A stretch of DNA of 64,000 nucleotides from Streptomyces sp. NBC_01788 (GTDB lineage: Bacteria; Actinomycetota; Actinomycetes; Streptomycetales; Streptomycetaceae): positions 2,976,001-3,040,000 of the forward strand of contig NZ_CP109090.1 of assembly GCF_035917575.1 (NCBI RefSeq), in the 5' to 3' direction. The position numbers and the translations under genes were made by a program. The first letter of the stretch is position 1; each line of letters opens with the position of its first letter. The notes under the pieces are model-generated. The model made no database searches. It was not told the origin of the DNA and saw only the letters and a list, made by a program, of their open reading frames with translations. Shown one piece after another: positions 17,173 to 26,461 of the stretch.

Positions 17173-18608
17173 TGCCTGAGTCCGCACAGCCGGTGACCCC
17201 GGTGACCTTTCCGCCCGCATTCCTCTGGGGCGCCGCGACCTCCGCGTACCAGATCGAGGGGGCGGTGCGGGAGGACGGCCGCACGCCCTCGATCTGGGAC
17301 ACCTTCAGCCATACCCCGGGCAAGACCGCCGGAGGTGAGACCGGTGACATCGCTGTCGACCACTACCACCGCTACCGCGACGACGTGGCCCTGATGGCGG
17401 ACCTGGGCCTGAAGGCCTACCGCTTCTCCATCTCCTGGCCACGGGTGCAGCCCACCGGCCGGGGCCCCGCCGTCCAGGTGGGCCTGGACTTCTACCGCCG
17501 TCTCGTGGACGAGCTCCTGGACCACGGGATCAAGCCGGCGGTCACCCTCTACCACTGGGACCTGCCGCAGGAACTGGAGGACGCGGGCGGCTGGCCCGAG
17601 CGCGAGACCGCGCTGCGCTTCGCGGAGTACGCGCAGATCGTCGGTGAGGCGCTCGGCGACCGGGTGGAGCAGTGGATCACCCTCAACGAGCCGTGGTGCA
17701 CCGCCTTCCTGGGCTACGGCTCCGGGGTGCACGCCCCGGGCCGCACCGAGCCCGCGGCCACGCTGCGCGCGGCCCACCACCTGAACCTGGCCCACGGTCT
17801 GGGCACGCAGGCGCTGAGGTCGGTGATGCCGGCCCGCAACTCGGTCGCGGTCAGCCTCAACTCCTCGGTGGTCCGCACGGTCTCGCAGGACCCCGCGGAC
17901 CTGGCGGCGGCCCAGAAGATCGACGACCTGGCCAACGGGATCTTCCACGGCCCGATGCTGCACGGTGCGTACCCGGCCACGCTGCTGGAGGCGACCTCCT
18001 CCCTCACGGACTGGTCCTTCGTCCAGGACGGCGATGTGCGCACCGCCCACCAGCCGCTGGACGCGCTCGGCCTCAACTACTACACGCCGGCCCTGGTGTC
18101 GGCGGCGGACACGACGCTGGAGGGTCCGCGGGCCGACGGTCACGGGGCGAGCGAGCACTCGCCGTGGCCCGGCGCGGACGACGTGACGTTCCACCAGACG
18201 CCGGGCGACCGCACCGAGATGGGCTGGACGATCGACCCGAGCGGCCTGCACGAGCTGATCATGCGCTACTCCCGCGAGGCACCGGGGCTGGCCCTGTACG
18301 TCACCGAGAACGGCGCCGCCTACGACGACAAGGTGGACGCCGACGGCCGCGTGCACGACCCGGAGCGCGTCGCCTACCTGCACTCGCACCTGGCGGCGGT
18401 GCGCAGGGCCATCACGGACGGCGCGGACGTCCGCGGGTACTACCTGTGGTCCCTGATGGACAACTTCGAGTGGGCCTACGGGTACAGCAAGCGGTTCGGC
18501 GCGGTCTACGTCGACTACAGCACCCTCGCCCGGATCCCGAAGTCCAGCGCCCACTGGTACGGCAAGGCCGCCCGCACCGGGGAGCTGCCGTCGCCGGACG
18601 CCGTCTGA
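17172..18608 (+). CDS. bglC: beta-glucosidase, GH1
   Basis: Intracellular enzyme of 478 residues that splits imported cellobiose and cello-oligosaccharides to glucose. It has the full GH1 (beta/alpha)8 barrel: [14 protein letters not shown] at the start, acid/base Glu173 in TLNEP, nucleophile Glu379 in YVTENGAAY and the C-terminal sugar-site block [20 protein letters not shown]. There is no signal peptide. ATG 17172 is supported by GGGAG and by the family N-terminus; upstream in-frame sequence is non-homologous. It is the last gene of the ceb operon but has its own CebR box. In S. scabiei BglC also tempers the cellotriose signal. Confidence 0.96.
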   Translation: MPESAQPVTPVTFPPAFLWGAATSAYQIEGAVREDGRTPSIWDTFSHTPGKTAGGETGDIAVDHYHRYRDDVALMADLGLKAYRFSISWPRVQPTGRGPAVQVGLDFYRRLVDELLDHGIKPAVTLYHWDLPQELEDAGGWPERETALRFAEYAQIVGEALGDRVEQWITLNEPWCTAFLGYGSGVHAPGRTEPAATLRAAHHLNLAHGLGTQALRSVMPARNSVAVSLNSSVVRTVSQDPADLAAAQKIDDLANGIFHGPMLHGAYPATLLEATSSLTDWSFVQDGDVRTAHQPLDALGLNYYTPALVSAADTTLEGPRADGHGASEHSPWPGADDVTFHQTPGDRTEMGWTIDPSGLHELIMRYSREAPGLALYVTENGAAYDDKVDADGRVHDPERVAYLHSHLAAVRRAITDGADVRGYYLWSLMDNFEWAYGYSKRFGAVYVDYSTLARIPKSSAHWYGKAARTGELPSPDAV

Positions 18609-18627
18609 CGGCCCGTCCGGCCCACAG

Positions 18628-18669
18628 CGCGTCCCGGCCGGCTCGGGGGTGAACCGGCCGGGGCGCTTT
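18628..18669 (+). terminator. terminator after bglC
   Basis: GC-rich hairpin with arms CCCGGCCGG (18633-18641) and CCGGCCGGG (18654-18662), extended by GCG/CGC, followed by TTT. It lies 20 nt past the stop and before the end of the convergent sensor kinase gene. Confidence 0.8.
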
Positions 18670-18703
18670 CCCCCCTGAGCGGCCGCACGGTGGGAGCGGT
18701 CGC

Positions 18704-20107
18704 TCAGGGAAGGGACCGGGTACGGCCGAGGCGTGCGGCCGATCTGCCCGGCCGGCGGCGGCGCACCGCTCCCCGGTGTCCTGAACGGACCGGGGAGCGT
18801 GCGTCGAGCTGGATCCAGATCCGCACCTCCGTGCCGCCGAGCACGGAGGAGCCGATCCGCACGTCCCCGCCGGTGGACTCCGCGAGCCTGCGCACGATGT
18901 CCAGGCCGAGTCCCGTGGAGCCGTCGTTCCCCGAACCGCGCCCGCGCAGTATCGCCGCGTCCGGGTCGGGTATACCCGGTCCGGCGTCGGAGACCAGCAC
19001 GATCACCGCGTCGTCGCCGTTGTGCACGTCGACGGCGAACGCGGTGCCCTCGGCGGTGTGCCGGAAGACGTTGCCGAGCAGGGCGTCCAGCGCGGCCGCG
19101 AGGTCGGCGCGGGCCACGGGTATGCGCACCGGCCGCTCGACGCCGGCCAGCCGCCACTTGCGGCCCTCGTCCTCGGCGAGCGCCGACCAGAACTCCATCC
19201 GCTCGCGGACGACTTCGGCCGCGTCGCACCCGGCGCCCGGACCGGCGGCCGCCGTCTGCGGCTTGGCCTCCCGGGCGGTGCGGATGATCGTGTCGACCTC
19301 CCGCTCCAGCTGGGCGACCGCCGTCCGGGTCTGCTCGGCGGCGGGCCCGTCTCCGAGCGAGGCCGCGTTCAGGCGCAGCACGGTGAGCGGCGTACGCAGC
19401 CGGTGGGACAGGTCGGCCGCCAGTTCGCGTTCGTTCGCGAGCAGTTGGACGACCTGGTCGGCCATGGAGTTGAACGCGACGGCGGCGAGCCGCAGTTCGG
19501 TCGGTCCGTCCTCGGGCACCCGGGCGCCCAGCCTGCCCTCGCCCAGTTCGTGCGCGCCCTCGGCCAGCCGCTGCGCGGGCCCCACCATCCGTACGCCGAG
19601 CCGGTCGGCGACGGCGACCGAGCCGACGACGAGCGCCGCGCCCACGCCGGCGAGCACCGCCCAGGCCGTGCCCACGCCCTTGCCGACCTCGGCCTCGGGG
19701 ACGTAGACCTCGACGACCGCGATGGCGCCGGAGCTCAGCGCGACCGGCTGGAGCAGCGTGGATCCGCCGGGTACGTCGGCGGTGGAGGCGCGGCCCGTCC
19801 GCCGCACGGTCGCGACGTCCTCGCCGGTGGCCCGGGCACGGCCGATCTCGACGGGAGCGGCGCCGTCGACGGCCGGTACGTGCACGGCCATCCGGGCGTC
19901 GGAGCCCGCCGAGGCGACGACCCGCTCCAACGGCTCGCGCTCGGTGGTGATGGACAGGGCGGGCGCGACCGCCGCGGCCTGGCGCTCGGCGTTGGAGAAG
20001 GCGCGGTCCCGGGCCATCTCCTGGATGACCAGGGCGAGCGGGACGGCGAAGGCGATCACGACCATCGTGGTGACCGCGAGGCAGACCTTGACCAGTGCCC
20101 ATCTCAT
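18704..20107 (-). CDS. two-component sensor histidine kinase
   Basis: A 467-residue membrane kinase. TM1 is near residues 5-30 (VCLAVTTMVVIAFAVPLALV). A roughly 110-residue extracytoplasmic sensor follows, then TM2 (VLAGVGAALVVGSVAVA), HAMP (RMVGPAQRLAEGAHELGEGR) and HisKA with phospho-His in LSHRLRTPLTVLRLNA. HATPase boxes are N (ALLGNVFRHTAEGTAF), G1 (VSDAGPGIPD) and G2 (GSTGLGLDIVRR). The tail is Arg-rich and disordered. Its ATG overlaps the stop of the response-regulator gene (ATGA), so the pair is coupled. The signal is unknown. Confidence 0.95.
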   Translation of the reverse strand: MRWALVKVCLAVTTMVVIAFAVPLALVIQEMARDRAFSNAERQAAAVAPALSITTEREPLERVVASAGSDARMAVHVPAVDGAAPVEIGRARATGEDVATVRRTGRASTADVPGGSTLLQPVALSSGAIAVVEVYVPEAEVGKGVGTAWAVLAGVGAALVVGSVAVADRLGVRMVGPAQRLAEGAHELGEGRLGARVPEDGPTELRLAAVAFNSMADQVVQLLANERELAADLSHRLRTPLTVLRLNAASLGDGPAAEQTRTAVAQLEREVDTIIRTAREAKPQTAAAGPGAGCDAAEVVRERMEFWSALAEDEGRKWRLAGVERPVRIPVARADLAAALDALLGNVFRHTAEGTAFAVDVHNGDDAVIVLVSDAGPGIPDPDAAILRGRGSGNDGSTGLGLDIVRRLAESTGGDVRIGSSVLGGTEVRIWIQLDARSPVRSGHRGAVRRRRPGRSAARLGRTRSLP

Positions 20108-20808
20108 CGCGGCGGCTCCCCTCCGGGCGGCTCCAGCTTCACGCCCACACCCCGAAGGGTGTGCAGATAGCGGGGCCGGGCGGCGGTCTCGCCCAACTTC
20201 CGCCTGAGCCAGGACAGATGGACGTCTATCGTCTGGTCGTCGCCGTAGGACTGCCGCCACACCTCGGCGAGCAGCTCCTTGCGCGCCACGACCACTCCCG
20301 GCCGTCCGGCGAGGAAGGCGAGCAGGTCGAACTCGCGGCGGGTCAGGTCCAGCCGCACGCCGTCCAACTCGGCCTGGCGGCGCAGCGGGTCGACGGTCAG
20401 GCCGCCGACCCGGAGCACGGTGGACGGCGGCTGCCCGCCGGTGGCGGAGCGGGCCCGGCGCAGCACGGCGGCCATGCGCGCGGACAGGTGCTCGACGGAG
20501 AACGGCTTGGTCAGGTAGTCGTCCGCCCCGGCGTTGAGCAGCCGGACGATCTCCGCCTCGTCGTCCCGGGCGGTGGCGATGATGACGGGCACGTCGGTGA
20601 TGCCGCGCAGCATCTTCAGCGCCTCGGAGCCGTCCAGATCGGGCAGTCCGAGATCCAGTACGACCAGGTCGAAGCGGAGGTGGGCGACCTCGCGCAGCGC
20701 TTCGAGCGCCGTGCCGACACTGCGCACGGTGTGCGAGGCGTCGGTCAGGTGCCGGATGAGCGCGGAGCGCACGAACGGGTCGTCCTCGACCACGAGAACA
20801 CTTGCCAT
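20104..20808 (-). CDS. two-component response regulator, OmpR family
   Basis: A 234-residue regulator. The receiver domain begins ASVLVVEDDPFVRSALIRHL (acidic pair) with phospho-Asp in LVVLDLGLPDLDG, the Thr of IIATAR and the Lys of YLTKPF. The C-terminal winged helix contains LTRREFDLLAFLAGRPG, DDQTIDVHLSWLRRKLGE and YLHTLRGVGVKLE. ATG 20808 is the start consistent with the family; the ribosome site is weak. It is the first gene of the pair. Targets are unknown; the divergent secreted-protein gene 131 nt away is one candidate. Confidence 0.95.
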   Translation of the reverse strand: MASVLVVEDDPFVRSALIRHLTDASHTVRSVGTALEALREVAHLRFDLVVLDLGLPDLDGSEALKMLRGITDVPVIIATARDDEAEIVRLLNAGADDYLTKPFSVEHLSARMAAVLRRARSATGGQPPSTVLRVGGLTVDPLRRQAELDGVRLDLTRREFDLLAFLAGRPGVVVARKELLAEVWRQSYGDDQTIDVHLSWLRRKLGETAARPRYLHTLRGVGVKLEPPGGEPPR

Positions 20809-20939
20809 GCGCCGCACCGTACGCCATGCGGGCGGACCCGGCCGGGGCCTGTGGACAACCCCGCCCGGGCTCCGGCCGCCTGTGGACAACCTCACCCCGG
20901 CCGGCGTTCCCGCGACACCGTGGGGACGGGTGGGGCAGG

Positions 20940-21488
20940 ATGGCGGCGATGCTGAGAGGACTCGTACACCTGCTGGCCTGGTCGCTCGCCACGGGCGCGG
21001 CGGCCACCCTGTCGTGGTGGGGCGTCCACACGGTGATGGCGGGCACGGCCTACGATCCGCCGCGCGCCCTGCCCATCACCGCGGCCGAGGTGGCGCCCCG
21101 TCAGGAGTCGGCACCGGCCGCCTCCCCCACCCCAACCGCTCCGCCGACCGCGTCCAGGACGCCCTCCGCCAGTCCGAGCGTGCCGTCCGGCGGACCGGCG
21201 GTGACGCCCGTCCCCTCCCGGCCGGCGCGCCCCGCGAGCAGTCCCGCCCCCTCCCCCACCGCCTCCGGCCAGGTGCGGGGTTACGACACCGAGGGGGGCC
21301 GGGTGGTCTTCGACCTCGGCGAGGTCTCGGCGAACCTGGTCTCCGCGACCCCGGGCACGAACTGGTCGATGCAGGTGTGGAAGACGGAGACCTGGATCCG
21401 CGTCGAGTTCACCTCCGGCACGGACCGGGTGTCGGTCATCTGCGCCTGGCACGACGGGCCGCCGCATGTGGAGGTCGGCAACTACTAG
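20940..21488 (+). CDS. secreted or membrane-anchored hypothetical protein
   Basis: A 182-residue protein with an N-terminal hydrophobic segment (LVHLLAWSLATGAAATLSWWG). A 75-residue Pro/Ser/Thr-rich linker follows, then a compact 60-residue C-terminal beta domain (GGRVVFDLGEVSANLVSATP; TWIRVEFTSGTDRVSVICAW). The first helix may be a signal anchor because no clear cleavage site follows. Starts at ATG 20940 or 20949 are both possible. It is divergent from the two-component genes and may be their target or partner. No family is recognised. Confidence 0.7.
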   Translation: MAAMLRGLVHLLAWSLATGAAATLSWWGVHTVMAGTAYDPPRALPITAAEVAPRQESAPAASPTPTAPPTASRTPSASPSVPSGGPAVTPVPSRPARPASSPAPSPTASGQVRGYDTEGGRVVFDLGEVSANLVSATPGTNWSMQVWKTETWIRVEFTSGTDRVSVICAWHDGPPHVEVGNY

Positions 21489-21526
21489 ATCGGTGTGCGT
21501 GGTTGAGTGGGCCTGGGCCGGCCTGA

Positions 21527-22396
21527 TCAGCGGAAGGCGTTCGGCGGCGGGGCCGGTGAGGCGACCGCCGCGGTGTCGGTGACCGGTGCGGCCCCTCCGG
21601 TGAAGTCGGTGAGGGCGCGGCCGTGTTCGACGCGGCCCGGGTGCGGGTCGGTGGCGGCCCGGCGGGTCAGTTCGGCGACCGGCAGCGGGAGGTCGCAAGC
21701 CACGAGTACCGCGTTGCCGAAGCGCTTGCCGCGCAGCACGGTCGGGTCGGCGACCAGCGCGAGTTCGGCGAACCGGGCGGCCGCGGTGGCGATCTGGCCG
21801 CGCAGATGGGCCAGCGGCGGGCCGTCGGCGAGGTTGGCGGCGTAGACACCGCCCGGCTTGAGGACCCTGCGCACCCCGTCGAGGAACTCCGTCGAGGTGA
21901 GGTGGGCGGGCGTACGGGCGCCACTGAACACGTCCGCGATGACCAGGTCGGCCCAGCCGTCCGGCACTTTGGCGAGCCCCTCGCGGGCGTCCGCCGACCG
22001 CACCCGAAGACGGGCTCCGTAATCCAACGGCAGCTCCCGACGCACCAGTTGGACGAGGGCCGCGTCCCGCTCGACCACCTGCTGGGTGGAACGGGGCCTG
22101 GTGGCGGCGACGTAGCGGGCCAGGGTGAACGCCCCTCCGCCGAGGTGTACCGCGTGGACGGGCCGGCCGGCCGGTGCGGCGAGGTCGATCACGTGCCCGA
22201 GCCGGCGCTGGTACTCGAAGGAGAGGTACGCCGGATCGTCGAGGTCGACGTAGGACTGCGGGGCGCCGTCGATCAGCAGGGTCCAGGCCCGCGCCCGCTC
22301 CCGGTCGGGTATGAGCTGTGCGAGCCCGCCGTCGACCTGTTCGGCGACGGCTTCGACGGCTCCTCGCCCGCGGCGGGGGCTCCTGGTCCTTCCCAT
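21527..22396 (-). CDS. spermidine-synthase-like SAM/dcSAM-fold protein
   Basis: A 289-residue soluble Rossmann protein related to spermidine synthase. It shows the substrate-loop start QSYVDLDDPAYLSFEYQRR, glycine motif HAVHLGGGAFTLARY, acidic end of beta-2 QQVVERDAALVQLVRRELP, DAREGLAKVPDG and DLVIADVFSG. In true spermidine synthases the last motif is YDxIxxDxxDP; here it is ADVFSGARTP. So it may act on another substrate, as in the many actinobacterial homologs annotated spermidine synthase. ATG 22396 starts after an in-frame upstream GTG; the N-terminus is basic. It converges on the secreted-protein gene. Confidence 0.8.
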   Translation of the reverse strand: MGRTRSPRRGRGAVEAVAEQVDGGLAQLIPDRERARAWTLLIDGAPQSYVDLDDPAYLSFEYQRRLGHVIDLAAPAGRPVHAVHLGGGAFTLARYVAATRPRSTQQVVERDAALVQLVRRELPLDYGARLRVRSADAREGLAKVPDGWADLVIADVFSGARTPAHLTSTEFLDGVRRVLKPGGVYAANLADGPPLAHLRGQIATAAARFAELALVADPTVLRGKRFGNAVLVACDLPLPVAELTRRAATDPHPGRVEHGRALTDFTGGAAPVTDTAAVASPAPPPNAFR

Positions 22397-22487
22397 GGGC
22401 CCATTGTCGCAAGCGGCGCGGTGTGCCACCCACAGGTGGCGGGATCCGTCGACGGGCGTCGGGCGTCCGGGCGGGGGGACGCCGGGG

Positions 22488-22883
22488 TCAGCAGCAGCTG
22501 TCCGCCGCCTCGATCATCCGGGCCGCCTCCCCCAGAGCCCGCCGCAGCACCGCGGGGTCCGTCGCGAGGTCGGCCTCGTCGGGCGGGACCAGCCAGTCCG
22601 AGCCCTCCACCGGCGGCTGGGGGGCCAGCCGCAGTCCCCGTCCGTCGGTCCCGGTGCAGGTGCTTCCGGGTACGTCCCAGGCCGCGGCCGTGCCCGCCGG
22701 CACCACGAAGCCGAGCGTGTCGCCCCCGTCGTCGTGCAGTACGGGACCCACCGCGTCGCCCGGCCCGCGACGCAGGATGTCGACCGCCTCGAGCCCCTGC
22801 CTGGCCGGCACCGTGACCACGTCGCACGGGGGCGGCGTACAAGGGTCGGCACTGCGCGGGGTTTCCATCCCGGCCTCCATCAC
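22488..22883 (-). CDS. conserved hypothetical protein, 131 residues
   Basis: A small soluble acidic protein with paired cysteines (DPCTPPPCDVVTVPARQG; STCTGTDGRG) and a C-terminal helix ending AADSCC. GTG 22883 is well supported by GAGGAGGG six nt upstream. An internal ATG 15 nt later also has GGAGG. Parts of it (WDVPGSTCTGTDGRGLRLAP) recall small Streptomyces proteins sometimes annotated as primase/polymerase-like, but no catalytic motif is visible. The four Cys near the ends could bind metal. Function is unknown. Confidence 0.7.
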   Translation of the reverse strand: MMEAGMETPRSADPCTPPPCDVVTVPARQGLEAVDILRRGPGDAVGPVLHDDGGDTLGFVVPAGTAAAWDVPGSTCTGTDGRGLRLAPQPPVEGSDWLVPPDEADLATDPAVLRRALGEAARMIEAADSCC

Positions 22884-23208
22884 GAAAATCCCTCCTCGTG
22901 AACGAGCGGGCCCGCAAGCCCGGCGGCTCCCGGCCCACGGGGTTCAACGCGGCAGGGCGTCAACGGCTACGGGCGAAGTCCGCCGTGAAGAGTGGCACTT
23001 CATGGCAGATCACGGTTGAGATATCCGGTTTGTAGCCAAACACAGCGTGTCCGGGCGGACACAGCAGGTACTTTCTTGCTCGCCGGAAACAGGGCGTCAC
23101 CCGGTCGACCGGGACGACTCGGGCGGCGGGTGACGGGACGACCGGATGACTCGGGCGACTTCCCCTGGGTCCGGCATGGTTCGACGGTTCGCACGAGAGG
23201 GCCCGGCC
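22884..23208. other. divergent promoter region with two dyads
   Basis: This 325-nt interval between a small gene and the HTH/TPR regulator encodes nothing supported. It contains the 16-bp dyad GTGTCCGGGCGGACAC (23047-23062) and, just upstream, GTTTG-TAGC-CAAAC. Both are candidate operator sequences, possibly for the neighbouring regulator. Confidence 0.5.
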
Positions 23209-24642
23209 ATGACGTCGTCGACGGTGACCTCGCCTCACTCCCCCCGCCCGCCACGGCCGAATCTCGCCTTCCGGCGCCTGCGCGGACAGCGCTCGCCGGC
23301 CGAGTTCGCCGCGGCGGTACGGCGGGCCGCCCACGAGATCGGTGAGCGGGTCAGCTGTGACGCCCGCTACATCGGCCGGGTGGAGGCGGGTGAGATCCGT
23401 TGCCCCAACTACGCCTATGAACGTGTGTTCTTGCACATGTTCCCGGACCTCACCCTGACCGACCTGGGGTTCGCCCCCCGGTCGGCCGTTCGGGGACGCG
23501 CCTCGCGCGCCGTGCCCGAGGCACGGGCGGGGGACGGCCCGTACCACTCCGCCGATCCACCGGACCCGTACGACCCGCACGATCCGTACCACCCGCACGA
23601 AGTCCACGAGAACCACGAGGAGAGCGACGTGCTGCGTCGCGCATTCATGACCCGCGGGGGCGCCACGGTGGCCGCCGCCTCGCTGGGCCCCATGGGACCC
23701 GCCTTCGACGCCTGGGCCGCGGACCGCCCCGCGCGCCGCGCCGGCGCGAGCGACGCCGGCGCCGTCGAAGAGGCCGTCCGCAGGATCCGGTTGCTCGACG
23801 ACCGGCACGGAGCGGACGGTCTCTACCGCCGCGCGGCCGCTCCGCTGCGCGCCGCCTACGCGCTGCTCGACGCCGGCACGACCCGGCAGACCACCGCCGA
23901 CCGACTGCACTCGGGCGCGGGTGAACTGGCCATCTCGGTGGGCTGGCTGGCCCACGACTCCGGACGTTTCGACGACGCGCGCTCGCACTACGCCGAGGCA
24001 CTGGCCACCGCGCGCATGACCGGTGACCCGGCCCTGGAGGCGCACGCCTTCTGCAACACCGCGTTCCTCGCACGGGACGCCGGACGGCCCCGCGAGGCGG
24101 TACGGGCGGCACAGGCCGCACAGCGCGTCGGGCGCGGGCTGGGCTCGGCGCGGCTGATGTCGCTGGTCTCGCTGCGGGAGGCGGGCGGCTGGGCCGGGCT
24201 CGCCGACCGCACCGGCTGCGAGCGGGCGCTCGCGCGGGCGCGGGCCCTGTACGACCGGGGCGCGTCGGACGCCGATCCCGAGTGGATGAGCTTCTACGGC
24301 GAGGCCGAGCTGGCGGGGCTCGAGGCGCAGTGCTGGTCCACGCTGGGCGACTGGCCGCGGGCGGCCCGGTACGCGCGGCGTGCCACGCAGCTTCAGGATC
24401 CCCACTTCACGCGGAACATCGCGCTCTACACGGCCGAGCTGGCCGACGACCTCGCGCGCGGGGGCCGGCCGGACGAGGCGGCCGCCGCCGGAATGCGGGT
24501 GCTGGACCTGCTGGACCAGGTCCAGTCGTCCCGCATCCAGTCGATACTGGCGGGAACGGCACGGGTACTGCTTCCGCACCGCCGGGCGACCGGCGTCTCC
24601 TTCTTCCTGGAAAGGCACGCGAGCGCCCCTCGGCCGGTGTGA
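23209..24642 (+). CDS. HTH/TPR regulator of the NsdA-like type
   Basis: A 477-residue protein. Residues about 15-85 are a degenerate XRE-like HTH (NLAFRRLRGQRSPAEFAAAV; SCDARYIGRVEAGEIRCPNY). An Asp/His/Pro-rich low-complexity hinge follows (PYDPHDPYHPHEVHENHEE). The C-terminal 280 residues are TPR-like helical pairs (AISVGWLAHDSGRFDDARSH; LEAHAFCNTAFLARDAGRPR). A Tat-like RRAFMTRGGATVAAASLG patch sits between the parts, as in Streptomyces NsdA-type regulators that repress sporulation and antibiotics. ATG 23209 is preferred with GAGAGGG upstream. The exact orthology is not certain, and the regulated genes are unknown. Confidence 0.78.
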   Translation: MTSSTVTSPHSPRPPRPNLAFRRLRGQRSPAEFAAAVRRAAHEIGERVSCDARYIGRVEAGEIRCPNYAYERVFLHMFPDLTLTDLGFAPRSAVRGRASRAVPEARAGDGPYHSADPPDPYDPHDPYHPHEVHENHEESDVLRRAFMTRGGATVAAASLGPMGPAFDAWAADRPARRAGASDAGAVEEAVRRIRLLDDRHGADGLYRRAAAPLRAAYALLDAGTTRQTTADRLHSGAGELAISVGWLAHDSGRFDDARSHYAEALATARMTGDPALEAHAFCNTAFLARDAGRPREAVRAAQAAQRVGRGLGSARLMSLVSLREAGGWAGLADRTGCERALARARALYDRGASDADPEWMSFYGEAELAGLEAQCWSTLGDWPRAARYARRATQLQDPHFTRNIALYTAELADDLARGGRPDEAAAAGMRVLDLLDQVQSSRIQSILAGTARVLLPHRRATGVSFFLERHASAPRPV

Positions 24643-24667
24643 CGACCCCGGATCACCCGGCGGCCGG

Positions 24668-25261
24668 CTAGGCGAGGTGGCCCACGTCGTTCCAGTGTTC
24701 GAGGGCCGGTTCTCCGTATGCCCAGCCCAGCACCGACAGCGATGTGGGGTTGAGGCGGATGCGGGCCGCGAAGTCGAGCGGCAGGCCGAGCCATCGCGCG
24801 CCGATCGACCGCAGGATGTGGCCGTGGGCGAAGACCAGGACGTCGCGGTCCTCGGCGCGGGCCCAGGCCACCACCTCGTCGGCGCGGGCGGTCACCTCGG
24901 CGAGCGTCTCCCCGCGCGGGACCCCGTCGCGCCAGATCAGCCAGCCGGGCCGCTCGGCCTGGATCTCCCCGGGCGTCAGGCCCTCGTACGCGCCGTAGTC
25001 CCATTCCATCAGCGTGTCCCAGCACATCGCGCGGTCGCCGAAGTCGGCGAGCTCGCACGTCTCACGCGCGCGTACCAGCGGGCTGGTGCGGACCTCGACC
25101 CCGGGCAGGCCGTCGAAGGGCGCCCGATGGAGCCGCTCCCCGAGCAGCTTGGCGCCGAGCCGGCCCTCCTCCAGGAGGGGAACGTCGGTCCTGCCGGTGT
25201 GCCTGCCGGACAGCGACCACTCGGTCTGTCCGTGGCGGGCCAACAGGATGCGCGGTGCCAT
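24668..25261 (-). CDS. histidine phosphatase (phosphoglycerate mutase-like)
   Basis: A 197-residue enzyme of the histidine phosphatase superfamily. The catalytic RHG motif is at the N-terminus ([20 protein letters not shown]). The second Arg is in [17 protein letters not shown], the acid in [18 protein letters not shown] and the second His in [19 protein letters not shown]. Probably cytosolic and acts on a small phosphorylated metabolite; the EWDYGxYEG signature is seen in many actinobacterial members. ATG 25261 has GGAAGG six nt upstream. Substrate not assigned. Confidence 0.92.
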   Translation of the reverse strand: MAPRILLARHGQTEWSLSGRHTGRTDVPLLEEGRLGAKLLGERLHRAPFDGLPGVEVRTSPLVRARETCELADFGDRAMCWDTLMEWDYGAYEGLTPGEIQAERPGWLIWRDGVPRGETLAEVTARADEVVAWARAEDRDVLVFAHGHILRSIGARWLGLPLDFAARIRLNPTSLSVLGWAYGEPALEHWNDVGHLA

Positions 25262-25462
25262 GGAGAACCTTCCGGAAAAAAGTCGGATCTTCGGACGGAA
25301 TCCCTCCATCATCGCGCACGCCGTCCGGCGGCAACCCGGGGGGCGGTCTCTGCGTCTATCAGCTCCGGGGGCACCCCGAGGTGGCCACGTCGGACACCGT
25401 AAAGTGGCACGACTGTCCGGGCACCGCCGGACAGCGCAGCGACGGAGGGGGAGGGGCATCGG

Positions 25463-26461
25463 ATGCCGCAGACCGAGGCACCGGCACGGCGCACCGAGAC
25501 GGCCCCGCACACCCGGCCACGCTGGTGGACCGAGCTGCCGCTGATCCTGCTGGTCTACGGCTGCTACTCGGCGGGCCGGCTGCTGGCCCGCGGCGACGTC
25601 ACCACGGCCGTCGACCACGGCCTGGCGATCCTGCGCGTCGAGAAGCTGCTGCGCCTCAACGCGGAGCACCCCCTCAACCGCCTGTTCACCCGTGAGCCGT
25701 GGCTGGGCATACCCGCCGACTTCTGGTACGCGTCACTGCACTACCTGGTCACCCCCGTGATCCTGGTGTGGCTGTTCAGAGCGCGCACCACTCACTACCG
25801 GGCGGCCCGCACCTGGCTGATGACGTCCACGTTCATAGGACTGATCGGCTTCACCCTGCTGCCCACCTGCCCGCCCCGCCTGCTCTCCCCGGACCACGGG
25901 TTCGTGGACACGATGGCCCAGTACAGCTCGTACGGCTGGTGGGGCGGTGAGGCCAGCGCGCCGCGGGGCATGGGTGGCATGACCAACCAGTACGCGGCCA
26001 TGCCGAGCCTGCACGTGGGCTGGGCCCTGTGGTGCGGGGTGATGCTGTGGCGCCACGGCGGCACGCGCACGGCGAAGGCGGCGGGCGTCGCCTACCCGCT
26101 GCTGACCGCGCTGGTCGTGATGGGCACCGCCAACCACTACCTCCTGGACGCGGCCGCGGGCGTGGCCGTCATGGGGATCGGCATGCTGCTCGCGCCGTTC
26201 GTGATGCGGGGCGCGGACCGTGCCAAGGCACTCCTGACACCCGGCGCCACGGCCGTCCCAGAGGCCTCCGGTGCCGCGGGGTCCCCGATTGTCAGTGGTG
26301 GATGCCAGACTTCGGCGGGTGAGCGAATTCCACGGCAGCGCGAAGCACGGTTCGGTCCCGGAGCCGAACCGGGTGCCGTCCCCGAGGACGCGGGAGACGG
26401 CGCTCAAGCCTGGGGCCTTGCCGGCCCGAGCGACGTCGAGAGCTTGGGCAAGGCTCGCTGA
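25463..26461 (+). CDS. PAP2/AUR1-type membrane phosphatase with long C-terminal tail
   Basis: A 332-residue membrane protein. Six helices occupy residues 20-255 ([47 protein letters not shown]). The PAP2 signature appears as [11 protein letters not shown] and [15 protein letters not shown], with the catalytic His of each. It resembles AUR1/inositol phosphoryl transferases of mycobacteria and Streptomyces that act on polyprenyl or inositol lipids. The last 75 residues are polar and disordered, and their codons overlap the nuclease gene by 143 nt in another frame. That overlap is unusual, so the true C-terminus or the next start may be misplaced. Confidence 0.87.
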   Translation: MPQTEAPARRTETAPHTRPRWWTELPLILLVYGCYSAGRLLARGDVTTAVDHGLAILRVEKLLRLNAEHPLNRLFTREPWLGIPADFWYASLHYLVTPVILVWLFRARTTHYRAARTWLMTSTFIGLIGFTLLPTCPPRLLSPDHGFVDTMAQYSSYGWWGGEASAPRGMGGMTNQYAAMPSLHVGWALWCGVMLWRHGGTRTAKAAGVAYPLLTALVVMGTANHYLLDAAAGVAVMGIGMLLAPFVMRGADRAKALLTPGATAVPEASGAAGSPIVSGGCQTSAGERIPRQREARFGPGAEPGAVPEDAGDGAQAWGLAGPSDVESLGKAR

